From Streptomyces tardus (GTDB taxonomy: Bacteria > Actinomycetota > Actinomycetes > Streptomycetales > Streptomycetaceae): a DNA stretch of 64,000 nt. This document shows positions 17,409 to 26,857 of this stretch, piece by piece. The stretch lies in assembly GCF_018101125.2 (NCBI RefSeq), contig NZ_JAELVF020000001.1, positions 229,123 to 293,122 of the forward strand. The letters run 5' to 3'. The translations under genes and the position numbers were made by a program. Positions within the stretch are counted from its first letter, which is position 1. The number at the start of each line of letters is the position of its first letter. The notes under the pieces are model-generated. The model saw only the letters and a program-made list of their open reading frames with translations, was not told the DNA's origin and searched no databases.

Positions 17409-18500
17409 ATGCCCCCGCGAAGGATGGGAAGTGATGTGCGCAGGACGAGGCCCAGGGCATCCAGCAGCGGCAATCCGACGCTCGCGGACGTGGCCGCCCG
17501 CGCCGGGGTCTCCCTGGCGACCGCCTCCCGAGTGCTCAACGACAGCACCCGGAAGGTCGGACCCGAGCACCGCGAGCGGGTGGTCCGCGCGGCCCGGGAG
17601 CTCAACTACCGCACCGACCTCTCGGCACAGGCGATCGCGCGCGGCAGCGCCCCGGTGCTCGCGCTCCTCGTCAGCAGCATCGACGACCCGTACTTCTCCG
17701 CCATCGCGGAGGGCGTCGCCGAATCGGCGCACGCCCACGGGGTCATCGTCACCATCGCGATCACCGCGCGCGACAGCGAGCGGGAGCTGACCTCGGTGCG
17801 CACCATCAGGGGGCAGCGACCGAGGGCCATCCTGATCAGCGGCAGCCGCATCTCGGGGAACCCGCACACCGGTGAACTCCTGGAGGAGCTGCGGGCGTTC
17901 ACCGCCGGCGGCGGTCGGACGCTCTTCCTCAGCCAGTCGGTGGGCGGGCTCGGCGCGGTGCGACCGGCCAACTCCACCGGCGCCCAGGACCTCGGGATCG
18001 CGGTCTCCCGGCTCGGATACCGCCGGGCGGCGGTGGTCACCGGCGCCGCCCACCTGGAGAGCGTCGCGGAGCGAACGGAGGGGCTGCGCAGGGGACTTGC
18101 GACCGGCGGCGGCAAGATCGCGCTGGTGGAGGGCGACAGCTTCGACCGTTCCGGCGGCTACCGGGCGACGCGGCGACTGATCGAGTCGGGCCGGATCGAG
18201 GAGGTCGACGTGCTCTGCGCGGGCAACGACTTCATGGCGGTCGGCGCGATGACGGCGCTGCGGGACAGCGGCATCCAGCCGGGCCGGGACGTCGCGATCA
18301 CCGGGTTCAACGACATCGAGACGGCGGCGGACGTCACCCCGCAGCTGACGACGGTGCGCTTCCCGCTCGCAGAGATCGGACGGCGCGGCGCGGACCTCGC
18401 GCTCGACCCGTCGACTCCGCTCACCGAGGACATCTGCGTACCGGGCGAGGTGATCCTGCGCGCCTCATGCCCGCCGCGCACCCCGCACCGCACGGCGTAG
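17409..18500 (+). CDS. LacI family transcriptional regulator 1
   Basis: 363 aa. The DNA-binding headpiece is TLADVAARAGVSLATASRVLN with the hinge near residue 75-80 (NYRTDLSAQAIARG). A type-1 periplasmic-binding-like sugar sensor follows, containing LLVSSIDDPYFSAIAEGV and DVAITGFNDIE. ATG at 17409 with AAGGGGG upstream. It is flanked by two AAGCGCTT operators and divergent from the ABC importer; a further operator lies at 18707. Likely a repressor relieved by a sugar. Confidence 0.92.
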   Translation: MPPRRMGSDVRRTRPRASSSGNPTLADVAARAGVSLATASRVLNDSTRKVGPEHRERVVRAARELNYRTDLSAQAIARGSAPVLALLVSSIDDPYFSAIAEGVAESAHAHGVIVTIAITARDSERELTSVRTIRGQRPRAILISGSRISGNPHTGELLEELRAFTAGGGRTLFLSQSVGGLGAVRPANSTGAQDLGIAVSRLGYRRAAVVTGAAHLESVAERTEGLRRGLATGGGKIALVEGDSFDRSGGYRATRRLIESGRIEEVDVLCAGNDFMAVGAMTALRDSGIQPGRDVAITGFNDIETAADVTPQLTTVRFPLAEIGRRGADLALDPSTPLTEDICVPGEVILRASCPPRTPHRTA

Positions 18501-18509
18501 CGAGCGGTC

Positions 18510-18540
18510 GCCGACTCCCTTGCGGGACACGGGAGTCGGC
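18510..18540. terminator. Hairpin after LacI 1
   Basis: A perfect 10-bp stem (GCCGACTCCC at 18510-18519, complement at 18531-18540), 9 bases after the stop codon. Confidence 0.75.
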
Positions 18541-18706
18541 GGAGCACGGGAGCACGCGGGCAGCGGGCAAGCGGGCGGGCAGTTGCCGTCGACTTCTTCG
18601 ACCGCCCGGGCAGCGACCGCTTTCGTGCGACTTCTGAGCACGTGTCAGAACCTTGCGTGTCCGTGTCATTGACAACGACTGGGGCGCGTCCGTACTTTCC
18701 TCGACA

Positions 18707-18720
18707 GTAAACGCTTTCTA
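18707..18720. promoter_or_regulatory. LacI-type operator, copy C
   Basis: GTAAACGCTTTCTA, one base different from the site at 24458. It lies 222 bases upstream of the cupin gene in otherwise non-coding DNA (18541-18942), consistent with sugar control of the cupin and secreted-enzyme genes. Confidence 0.75.
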
Positions 18721-18942
18721 CGAGCGATCGAGGATCCCCATGCATCCACCATCGCCAGCCCGCACCGGCCTCCCCCGGTGCACCGGTAGCGCCGTGCGCA
18801 CCGCCGGAAGCGCCGCCGTTCGCCCCCGCCGCAGCCTCGGCCCTCCGTAACCCCGCCCTCCGGGGCACGGGCCCCGACACCGACATCGCGACCGGGAACA
18901 GCGCGGCGCGGACACAGGAAGTGCGAGGGAGGGAGAGCGCAG

Positions 18943-19695
18943 ATGACCGCCGACCCCGAGAAGGACGACCCCGGCGCAGCCTTGCCGGGCGGTATCGGCC
19001 TGTCCCGGCTGCGGGTCTACGACTGGCCCGCCCCGCCCGGCGCCGACGGCGTGTGCGGCGGCACTCCCCACATGCATCTGGCCTGCACCGAGGCGTACGC
19101 CGTGGTGGGCGGCCGGGGGGCGGTGCAGACCCTGACCGCCGCCGGGGGTTTCGCCTCGACGCCGCTGCGCGAGGGCGATCTGGTGTGGTTCACCCCGGGG
19201 ACCGTGCACCGCCTGGTCAACGACGGCGGTCTGCGCATCCTGGTGCTGATGCAGAACTCCGGCCTGCCGGAGGCCGGCGACGCGGTGTTCACCTTTCCGA
19301 GCGAAGTGCTCGCCGACCCGGAGGCCTACGCACGCGCCGCGGCTCTCGGTCGCGAGGACCCGGCGCACGACGCCAGGAATCGGCGCGATCTCGCCCTCAC
19401 CGGCTTCACCGAACTGCGCCGCCGGCTGGACGCGGGCGACCCGGCGGCGCTGACCGAATTCCACCACGCGGCCCTGCGGATCGTCCGCGACCGACTCCCG
19501 GACTGGCGCGCCCGGTTCGCCGAAGGGCCGGCCGCCGAAGTCGCCCGTACCTCCTCCCACCTCGACGCACTCGCCACCGGCGACACCTCCCATCTGCAGT
19601 CCGCGGCCGTCCACCGCGGTGACCCGTCCCCGGCCTGGGGGATGTGCGGACGGCTCGACAAGTACGGCCGGGAAGGCGTCACCCGGATCGTCTGA
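18943..19695 (+). CDS. Cupin domain protein
   Basis: 250 aa. A single cupin barrel spans about residues 30-115: PHMHLACTEAYAVVGGRGAVQTL contains the metal-binding histidines, and EGDLVWFTPGTVHRLVN is the second motif. A helical C-terminal part follows. No signal peptide, so cytoplasmic. It sits behind a LacI-type operator and before the secreted DUF1080 enzyme. A sugar-binding, isomerase or sensing role in the same catabolic pathway is likely but not proven. Confidence 0.82.
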   Translation: MTADPEKDDPGAALPGGIGLSRLRVYDWPAPPGADGVCGGTPHMHLACTEAYAVVGGRGAVQTLTAAGGFASTPLREGDLVWFTPGTVHRLVNDGGLRILVLMQNSGLPEAGDAVFTFPSEVLADPEAYARAAALGREDPAHDARNRRDLALTGFTELRRRLDAGDPAALTEFHHAALRIVRDRLPDWRARFAEGPAAEVARTSSHLDALATGDTSHLQSAAVHRGDPSPAWGMCGRLDKYGREGVTRIV

Positions 19696-20188
19696 CCGCT
19701 CTGGGGGTACGAGCCGCCGCTCCGTACCCGGCCGCCCCGGCGGTACGCCGCTGCGGCGCGTGCAGCACACCCGCCCCCGACGCGTACAGCGCAACCGTGC
19801 GAGCGGCTGCCCGCGCGCTTCCGCCCCGCCGGCGGCTGGGCGCGCACGACCGCGCAGCCGCACCGCGAGCACGCCCTGCCCCACCGCCGCAACGCCGACC
19901 GCGTCCCACCACCGCACCCGACGGCCCTGTTCGCCGACGCCCGTACCGCACCCGTACCGCACCCGGACGGCTCCGGGCACTCGGTCGCTCACCCCTGCCC
20001 GCGCTCCGATCCCTCCCGCGCACCCCGTTCCACCCGCCCGGATCAGCGCAGACCGCCAACGTCGGGCCACAGACCGCGAATCGAGCGGACCGCACACCGC
20101 ACACCGCGAGTCGCGGACCGCACACCGCACACCACACAGCACACACCACACAGCAGATCGATCACTGCTCACCGAAGGAGCGCATCGC
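19696..20188. other. Intergenic region with direct repeat
   Basis: Non-coding. It contains ACCGCACACC-rich sequence, including a 21-base repeat (20085-20105 and 20113-20133, GCGGACCGCACACC core) just ahead of the secreted enzyme gene. A Streptomyces-like GAAGGAG ribosome site ends it. Confidence 0.5.
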
Positions 20189-23100
20189 ATGCTGCCAGGA
20201 CCACGCCGATCACGCCGATATCCGGCGACGACTCTGGGGCTCGCCCTGGTCGCCGCCCTGACCATCCCCCTGGGTACGGCGGTCGCCGCCGCACCCGACG
20301 ACGAACTGCCGCCCCAGGAGCCGGGGGTGACGCTGCGCGCCTTCGATGTCGGCTTCGAGCCGCAGAAGATCTGCGCACTGACCGAGGGGCAGACCCCCAA
20401 CATCGACGTGCTGCGCAAGACCGTCGACTGGAAGACCGACGAGGACTTCGGCGGCATCGCCAACAACTTCATGGCGCACGTCATCGCCAACATCCACGTC
20501 CCCGAGGACGGCAGCTACGACTTCCGGATCATCAGCGACGACGGCTCGCGCCTCTACCTCAACGGCGACCAGATCATCGAGAACGACCAGCGCCAGCCGC
20601 CGACGCCGGCCGACGGCACCGCCGAACTCACCGAAGGCGCGCACGCGTTGCGGGTCGACTACTTCCAGGGCGCGCACGGCAAGGAGCTGCGGCTGGAGTG
20701 GAGCCCGCCGGGCGCGGACGGGTTCTCCCTCGTTCCCGAGTCCGCGCTGACCACGGACTCGGGCGTCACCCGCGTCACCTCCCCGGGTGTGAAGTCGTGC
20801 GTCGACGGCGACCAGAGCCCCGGCGACGGCGCACCGCTGGCCGAGCTGCACCCGGACTTCACCCTCACCGACCTCCGACCCGGCGGCTTCGAGCCGAAGG
20901 TCACCGGGATGGACTGGTTCGACGACGACCGGATGGTGCTGACCACCTGGGCGGGCCGCGAGAGCTTCGACGGTGCAGTGGAGATCGTCGAGGGAACGGT
21001 CGGTGACGACGCCGACCCGGAGAAGATCACCACCAAGGTGGTAGCCGAGGACATGAACGAGCCGCAGGGCGTGCTCGTCGAGGACGGCGAGGTCGTCGTC
21101 GCGGAGAAGCACCAGCTCAGCAGGTTGGTGGACGCCGACGGCGACGGCTTCTACGAGGACACCGAGGCCATCGCCACCTGGCCCAGCGGCGGTACGTACC
21201 ACGAGTTCGGCTTCGGACTGCTGGCCGACGAGGACCACTACTACCTGAACCTCTCGGTCGCCATCACCCCCGGCGGCAGGACCACGGTCCCCCAGCACGT
21301 GGAGAACCGCGGCACCTCGATCAAGATCGACAAGAAGAACGGCGAGGTCGAGTACGTCGCCGGCGGTCTGCGCACCCCCAACGGAATCGGCTGGGGTCCG
21401 GACAACGAGGTCTTCGTGATGGACAACCAGGGCGACTGGCTGCCGTCCTCGAAGATGGTGGAGATCAAGAAGGACGGCTTCTACAACCACCACACCACTC
21501 CGGCCGGTCCCTTCGACGACCAGCCCGTCACCGATCCGGTGCTCTGGCTGCCGCACGGCGAGATCTCCAACTCCCCGACCAATCCCGTGCTGATGGAGAA
21601 GGGCCCCTTCAAGGGCCAGATGGTCTTCGGCGACGTCACCTACGGCGGTCTCCAGCGCGCGTACCTGGAGGAGGTCGACGGGAAGAAGCAGGGCGCCGTC
21701 TTCCGGATGACCCAGGGCCTGGAGTCCGGCGTGAGCCGGCTGGCGCTCGGTCCGGACGGCGCGTTCTACGTGGGCGGCATCGGTGGCGGCGGCAACTGGG
21801 AGCAGCCGGGCAAACTGCCTTACGGACTGCAGAAGTTGAAGCAGACCTCCGAGGACGCGATGGACATTCACTCGATGGAGGTGACCTCCTCCGGCTTCGA
21901 CCTGACGTACACCAAGCCGGTCTCCGAGGAGGTGGTCGAGAACCTCGCCGAGCGGTACGAGGTGCAGCAGTGGTCCTACAACCCCACCTCCCAGTACGGC
22001 GGCCCCAAGCGCAATCAGGAGACGCTGCGGGTCAGCGGCGCGACGGTCTCGGACGACGGCACCACGGTGAGCCTGAAGATCGACGGTCTGCGCGAGGACC
22101 GGGTGGCGCACGTACGCTCCCCGCGGCCGTTCGCCGCGGCCGACGGCACCGCACTGTGGAGTACCGAAGCCTGGTACACCGTCCACAACATCCCCGACTA
22201 CACCGAACCGCCCAACCCGATCGGTCTCTACGAGGCCGAGGAAGCCCTGCTCGGCGGTGAGGCAGACATCGACAACGAGCACGCGCACCACACCGGCGAG
22301 GGCTTCGTCGACGGCTTCGACAAGATCGGCTCCTCGGTCACCTGGACCGTCGACGCCGAACGGGCCGGCACCCAGCCGGTGGTCCTGCGCTACGCCAACG
22401 GCCCCAACCCCTACGTCGGCACCAAGACGATCTCGCTGGACGTCAACGGCGAGGACAAGGGCCAGATCGAGATGAAGACCACCGAGGTCTGGAACCGCTG
22501 GGCCGACCACGTCGAGCAACTGGACCTGAAGGAGGGCAAGAACACCATCACGGTCTCGGCCGGCGAGGACGACGACCGCCATGTCAACTGGGACCATCTG
22601 CGGCTCCAGCGCGAAGCCTGCACCCCCGCGAAGCCCGAGGAGGGCTACCGGATGCTCTTCGACGGCACCGAGGAGAGCTTCGCCGACTGGGAGACGGCCG
22701 GGCCCGGCGACTTCATCACCCAGGCCGACTGCACGATCCGCTCCGTCGGCGGCCTCGGCCTGACCACCCATCCCGACGAACTGACCGACTACAGCCTGAA
22801 GTTGGACTGGAAGATGGGCGGTGACGACAACTCCGGGGTGCACCTCGGCCTGCCGGACCCCGAGGGCGACGCCGAGGCGCGCAACAAGGGCTTCGAGGTG
22901 CAGATCGACGCCACGGACGAGCCGGAGCGCACCACCGGCGCGATCTACAACTTCCAGGGCGCCGACATCGAGGCCCGCGACAAGGCGCTCAACCCGCCGG
23001 GCGAGTGGAACTCCTACGAGATCGTGGTGGAGGACCAGCGGGTGAAGGTGTACCTCAACGAGGTGCTGATCAACGACTACGACAGCAAGGGCGCCGACCC

Positions 23101-23197
23101 GGACCGGGACCTCGGCTCGGGCCGCATCGGACTCCAGAACCACCACACCGGTTCGGACGTGTGGTTCCGCGATGTCCAGGTCAAGGATCTCGGCTAG
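20189..23197 (+). CDS. Secreted PA14 / propeller / CBM / DUF1080 (3-keto-glycoside lyase-type) enzyme
   Basis: 1002-aa exported multidomain protein. Signal peptide about residues 1-33 (cleavage near AVAAAP). A PA14 domain (about 45-200, with DDGSRLYLNG) for carbohydrate binding. A beta-propeller of the glucose/sorbosone-dehydrogenase or DUF7133 kind (about 230-600). A CBM6/35-like domain (about 690-810, opening GLYEAEEA, with WDHLRL at its end). A C-terminal DUF1080 domain (about 815-1002) with LFDGTEESFADW, DNSGVHLG, PGEWNSYEIVV and GRIGLQNH. DUF1080 enzymes act on 3-keto-glycosides. ATG at 20189 with GAAGGAG upstream. Likely extracellular attack on plant or microbial glycosides. Confidence 0.85.
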   Translation: MLPGPRRSRRYPATTLGLALVAALTIPLGTAVAAAPDDELPPQEPGVTLRAFDVGFEPQKICALTEGQTPNIDVLRKTVDWKTDEDFGGIANNFMAHVIANIHVPEDGSYDFRIISDDGSRLYLNGDQIIENDQRQPPTPADGTAELTEGAHALRVDYFQGAHGKELRLEWSPPGADGFSLVPESALTTDSGVTRVTSPGVKSCVDGDQSPGDGAPLAELHPDFTLTDLRPGGFEPKVTGMDWFDDDRMVLTTWAGRESFDGAVEIVEGTVGDDADPEKITTKVVAEDMNEPQGVLVEDGEVVVAEKHQLSRLVDADGDGFYEDTEAIATWPSGGTYHEFGFGLLADEDHYYLNLSVAITPGGRTTVPQHVENRGTSIKIDKKNGEVEYVAGGLRTPNGIGWGPDNEVFVMDNQGDWLPSSKMVEIKKDGFYNHHTTPAGPFDDQPVTDPVLWLPHGEISNSPTNPVLMEKGPFKGQMVFGDVTYGGLQRAYLEEVDGKKQGAVFRMTQGLESGVSRLALGPDGAFYVGGIGGGGNWEQPGKLPYGLQKLKQTSEDAMDIHSMEVTSSGFDLTYTKPVSEEVVENLAERYEVQQWSYNPTSQYGGPKRNQETLRVSGATVSDDGTTVSLKIDGLREDRVAHVRSPRPFAAADGTALWSTEAWYTVHNIPDYTEPPNPIGLYEAEEALLGGEADIDNEHAHHTGEGFVDGFDKIGSSVTWTVDAERAGTQPVVLRYANGPNPYVGTKTISLDVNGEDKGQIEMKTTEVWNRWADHVEQLDLKEGKNTITVSAGEDDDRHVNWDHLRLQREACTPAKPEEGYRMLFDGTEESFADWETAGPGDFITQADCTIRSVGGLGLTTHPDELTDYSLKLDWKMGGDDNSGVHLGLPDPEGDAEARNKGFEVQIDATDEPERTTGAIYNFQGADIEARDKALNPPGEWNSYEIVVEDQRVKVYLNEVLINDYDSKGADPDRDLGSGRIGLQNHHTGSDVWFRDVQVKDLG

Positions 23198-23214
23198 CGC
23201 TCGACCGGCCGCAA

Positions 23215-23260
23215 CCCCCGCTGTCCGCGCACCGGTTCACCGCTGCGCGGACAGCGGGGG
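23215..23260. terminator. Bidirectional hairpin
   Basis: A perfect 17-bp stem (CCCCCGCTGTCCGCGCA at 23215-23231, complement at 23244-23260) between the convergent secreted-enzyme and LacI 2 genes. Confidence 0.85.
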
Positions 23261-23312
23261 ACCCCACCCGGCACGTACCGGCCCGTCCGGCACCGTGTGC
23301 GGGAAGGCGCGC

Positions 23313-24350
23313 TCAGGAGGGCGGCGGCGCGGTGGAGGACCTGACGATCAGCTCGGCCGACACGTTCGCCCGACCGCCGGGCGGCGGTTCCTCCGCACCT
23401 GTCGCGATCCGGCCGGCCCGTGCGCCGGCCTGCTGCAACGGCAGTCGCGCGGTGGTCAGCGGGGGCATGGCGTCGCCGCTGAACGGGAGATCGACGAATC
23501 CGGTCACCGACACGTCGCGGGGCACCTGGAGTCCGAGGTCGCGCAGCGCGGCGCAGGCGCCCAGCGCCACACTGTCGTTGGCGCACACCACCGCGGTCAG
23601 CCGGGGGTCCTTCTGGAGCAGCGCGCGGGCGCCGTCGTATCCGGCGGCCCGGTCGAAGGAGACGTGCACCACCGGTCCGTCGGCGTCGCCGCGGGCGGCC
23701 AGTGCCTCCTGGTGGCCCTCCAGCCGGTGGCGGCTGGTGGAACGCCCTCGGGGCCCGGCCAGGTATCCGATCCGGCGGTGGCCGAGGTGGAGCAGATGCT
23801 CGGTCAGTTTGCGGGCGCCGCCGCGGTTGTCGAAGGTCAGCGTGCCGGCGCCGATGTCCTCGGGCAGCGGCGGTCGTCCGCAGAGCACCACCCGGGTGCC
23901 GGCCTCGGTGAGCCGGCGCAGCCGCGTGGTGACGGCGCGCACCGCTTCGGGGTCGTCCCGGGCGCTGCCGGTGATCACGACGGCAGCCGCGCGCTGGCGC
24001 AGCAGCAGGGTGAGGCAGGCGAGTTCGCGTTCGTGGGAGGAGCGGGTGCCGCAGACGACTGCCAACCGGCCGCCGTCCACACCGGGTTCACCCAGGGACT
24101 CCTGGACCGCGCCGGCCAGGATGCCGAAGTAGGGGTCGGCGATGTCGTGCACCAGCACGCCGACCAGGTCGGAGCTGGCAGCCGCCAGCGCGCTGGCCGG
24201 GCCGTTGACGACGTAGTCCAGTTCGGCGACCGCGCGGCGCACCCGCGACCGGGTCGCCTCCGCCACCGGGTAGTTCCCGCGCAGCACGCGCGAGACCGTG
24301 GCTGTGGAGACCCCGGCCCGTGCCGCCACGTCGGCGAGTGTCGCCGCCAT
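23313..24350 (-). CDS. LacI family transcriptional regulator 2
   Basis: 345 aa. Headpiece TLADVAARAGVSTATVSRVLRG at the very N-terminus, hinge about residue 50-55, then the sugar-sensing domain with VGVLVHDIADPYFGILAG and DVSVTGFVDLPFSGD. Divergent from the Gfo/Idh operon; the shared 168-base gap contains a GTAAGCGCTTTCTA operator. It probably represses that operon and itself. Confidence 0.92.
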   Translation of the reverse strand: MAATLADVAARAGVSTATVSRVLRGNYPVAEATRSRVRRAVAELDYVVNGPASALAAASSDLVGVLVHDIADPYFGILAGAVQESLGEPGVDGGRLAVVCGTRSSHERELACLTLLLRQRAAAVVITGSARDDPEAVRAVTTRLRRLTEAGTRVVLCGRPPLPEDIGAGTLTFDNRGGARKLTEHLLHLGHRRIGYLAGPRGRSTSRHRLEGHQEALAARGDADGPVVHVSFDRAAGYDGARALLQKDPRLTAVVCANDSVALGACAALRDLGLQVPRDVSVTGFVDLPFSGDAMPPLTTARLPLQQAGARAGRIATGAEEPPPGGRANVSAELIVRSSTAPPPS

Positions 24351-24457
24351 GCCCGTCCCCCGTTCGTTCCGCCTCCCCGCTCAGCGGCGGAGACCGCGCT
24401 TGCCTGCTGCTCTCCCTTGTACACAGGGACACAGGCAGACTACCCTTCAGCGCACTA

Positions 24458-24471
24458 GTAAGCGCTTTCTA
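24458..24471. promoter_or_regulatory. LacI-type operator, copy D
   Basis: GTAAGCGCTTTCTA, identical in reverse complement to copy A at 17324. It lies 48 bases upstream of the Gfo/Idh start and 108 bases upstream of LacI 2. Confidence 0.78.
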
Positions 24472-24518
24472 TCACCCCATGCTCCTCAGCCTCAGACCTC
24501 CACGCGAAGGGCCCGCCC

Positions 24519-25685
24519 ATGGGACAGAGAGTCGTCCGGATCGCCATGAACGGCGTGACCGGCCGGATGGGATACCGCCAACACCTGGTGCGCTCGATCC
24601 TCGCGCTCCGCGAGCAGGGCGGCCTCGACCTCGGCGACGGCGAGACGCTGTGGCCCGAACCCGTGCTCGTCGGCCGACGGGAGTACGCCCTGCGGGAGTT
24701 GGCCGAGCGCCACGGCCTCGACGCCGACGCCGTCCACACCGATCTGGACGCCGTGCTCGCCGACCCGAGCGTGGAGATCTACTTCGACGCCCAGGTCACC
24801 TCGGCCCGCGAGGACGCCCTCGGCCGGGCGATAGCCGCCGGCAAGCACATCTACACCGAGAAGCCGACCGCGGTCTCGGCCAAGGCCGCGCTCGCCCTGG
24901 CCGCGCAGGCCGAGGAGCAGGGCGTGCGCCACGGCGTCGTCCAGGACAAGATCTTCCTGCCCGGGCTCCGCAAGCTCAAGCGACTGCTGGACGGCGGCTT
25001 CTTCGGCCAAGTGCTGTCGGTGCGCGGCGAGTTCGGCTACTGGGTGTTCGAGGGCGACTGGCAGGAGGCCCAGCGCCCGTCGTGGAACTACCGCGCGGAG
25101 GACGGCGGCGGCATCGTCGTCGACATGTTCCCGCACTGGGAGTACGTGCTGGCCGAGTTGTTCGGCCGGGTCACCTCCGTCCAGGCGCACACCGCCACCC
25201 ACATCCCGCGCCGGGTGGACGAGCAGGGCCGCACCTACGACGCCACCGCCGACGACGCCGCGTACGGCATCTTCGAACTGGCCGGCCCGCACGGCCCGAT
25301 CGTCGCCCAGATCAACTCCTCGTGGGCGGTACGGGTCAACCGCGACGAGCTGGTGGAGTTCCAGGTCGACGGCACGGAGGGCTCGGCCGTCGCCGGGCTG
25401 CGCTCCTGCCGCGTCCAGCACCGCGCCTCCACCCCCAAACCCGTCTGGAATCCCGACCTGCCGGTCGGCACCTCCTTCCGCGAGCAGTGGCAGGAGGTGC
25501 CCGACAACGCCGAGTACGACAACGGGTTCAAGGCGCAGTGGGGGCTGTTCCTGAGGCATGTGGCCCGCGGCGAGCCCTACCACTGGGACCTGCGGGCCGG
25601 CGCGCGCGGAGTGCAGCTCGCCGAACTCGGGCTGCGCTCGGCCGCCGAGGGCCGCCGCCTGGACGTGCCGGAGCTGCCGCGATGA
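24519..25685 (+). CDS. Gfo/Idh/MocA family oxidoreductase
   Basis: 388-aa NAD(P)-dependent sugar dehydrogenase. The dinucleotide-binding half carries the EKP motif (Glu114-Lys115-Pro116), and the C-terminal half has the DMFPHWEYVL segment with a catalytic-type histidine. The N-terminal glycine motif is the unusual NGVTGRMGYRQH. Members oxidise or reduce a single hydroxyl of a sugar, inositol or 3-keto-glycoside. First gene of a three-gene operon with ATGA overlaps and behind a LacI operator. In context it would make or consume a 3-keto sugar. Confidence 0.9.
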   Translation: MGQRVVRIAMNGVTGRMGYRQHLVRSILALREQGGLDLGDGETLWPEPVLVGRREYALRELAERHGLDADAVHTDLDAVLADPSVEIYFDAQVTSAREDALGRAIAAGKHIYTEKPTAVSAKAALALAAQAEEQGVRHGVVQDKIFLPGLRKLKRLLDGGFFGQVLSVRGEFGYWVFEGDWQEAQRPSWNYRAEDGGGIVVDMFPHWEYVLAELFGRVTSVQAHTATHIPRRVDEQGRTYDATADDAAYGIFELAGPHGPIVAQINSSWAVRVNRDELVEFQVDGTEGSAVAGLRSCRVQHRASTPKPVWNPDLPVGTSFREQWQEVPDNAEYDNGFKAQWGLFLRHVARGEPYHWDLRAGARGVQLAELGLRSAAEGRRLDVPELPR

Positions 25686-26857
25686 TCCGGCTCCCGGACG
25701 CGAGCGGCGCACTGCGCACCCACCGGCCGGGCAACGGCCGTACGCTGCCGAGGAGTTCGGGCCCGGCCACCTCCCGCACGGTGTACGCCGCCGCGCACGT
25801 GGTCGCCGATCCGCTGGCCGCAGCGGCGTCCGGCGCGGGCGGTCCGGCCGCGGTGGACTGGGACGCCACCCTGGCCTTCAGACGGCACCTGTGGTCGCTG
25901 GGGCTCGGCGTCGCCGAGGCGATGGACACCGCCCAGCGCGGGATGGGCCTGGGCTGGCCGGCCGCCGCGGAGCTCGTGCGCCGCTCCTGCGCCGAGGCGC
26001 GCGGCGAGGGCGGGCGGATCGTCTGCGGCGTCGGCACCGACCAGCTCGGTGACGACCTGCCCGAGGAGCCGGCCGCCGCGCTCAAGGCGGTGCGGGAGGC
26101 GTACGAGGAGCAGTTGGCGCTGGTCGAGGAGGCCGGCGGACAGGCGGTGCTGATGGCCTCCCGCGCGCTGGCCGCCCGCGCCCGAGGGCCCGAGGACTAC
26201 CTCGCGGTGCTCGAACCGCTGCTCGCCCAGGCCGCCGAACCGGTCGTACTGCACTGGCTGGGCCCGATGTTCGACCCGGCACTGGAGGGCTACTGGGGCA
26301 GCGGGGATCTCGACCGGGCGACCGAGACCTTCCTCTCGCTCATCGCGAGCCGCCCGGAGGCGGTGGCGGGGGTCAAGGTCTCGCTGCTGGACGCCGGGCG
26401 GGAGGTCGCACTGCGGCGCCGGCTGCCGACTGGCGTGCACTGCTTCACCGGTGACGACTTCCACTACCCCGAGCTGATCGAGGGGGACGAGGCAGGCGCC
26501 AGCGACGCGCTGCTGGGCGTCTTCGACCCGCTGGCGCCGCTGGCCGCCGCCGCACTGAAGCGGTTGGACACGGGCGACAGCCAGGGGTTCCGCGAAGTCC
26601 TCGACCCGACAGTGGAGTTGGCCCGCCACCTCTTCGGCCCGCCCACCCGCTACTACAAGACCGGCGTGGTCTTCCTCGCCTGGCTCGGCGGCCACCAGGA
26701 GCACTTCACCATGCTCGGCGGGCTGCAGTCGGCCAGGGCCCTGCCCCATCTGGCCCGCGCCTACGAACTCGCCGACGACCTGGGGCTGTTCCACGATCCG
26801 CAGTCGGCCGAGGACCGCATGCGCACACTGCTGGCCGTCCACGGGATACGCGGATGA
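25682..26857 (+). CDS. DUF993 family (dihydrodipicolinate-synthase-like) protein
   Basis: 391 aa, a TIM-barrel protein of the DHDPS-like superfamily that I associate with DUF993. Lys232 in VAGVKVSLLD is at the position expected for the Schiff-base lysine. Other conserved-looking blocks are LHWLGPMFDPALEGYW, FTGDDFHYPELIEGD and RYYKTGVVFLAWLGGH. Probably an aldolase or lyase acting on a keto-sugar or its breakdown product. The start overlaps the Gfo/Idh stop by ATGA. Reaction unknown. Confidence 0.85.
   Translation: MIRLPDASGALRTHRPGNGRTLPRSSGPATSRTVYAAAHVVADPLAAAASGAGGPAAVDWDATLAFRRHLWSLGLGVAEAMDTAQRGMGLGWPAAAELVRRSCAEARGEGGRIVCGVGTDQLGDDLPEEPAAALKAVREAYEEQLALVEEAGGQAVLMASRALAARARGPEDYLAVLEPLLAQAAEPVVLHWLGPMFDPALEGYWGSGDLDRATETFLSLIASRPEAVAGVKVSLLDAGREVALRRRLPTGVHCFTGDDFHYPELIEGDEAGASDALLGVFDPLAPLAAAALKRLDTGDSQGFREVLDPTVELARHLFGPPTRYYKTGVVFLAWLGGHQEHFTMLGGLQSARALPHLARAYELADDLGLFHDPQSAEDRMRTLLAVHGIRG

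Noticed and set aside
18740..18850. 36-aa reading frame between the LacI operator and the cupin gene
   Set aside because: It has a possible ribosome site but no family resemblance or hydrophobic pattern; a leader peptide cannot be supported.
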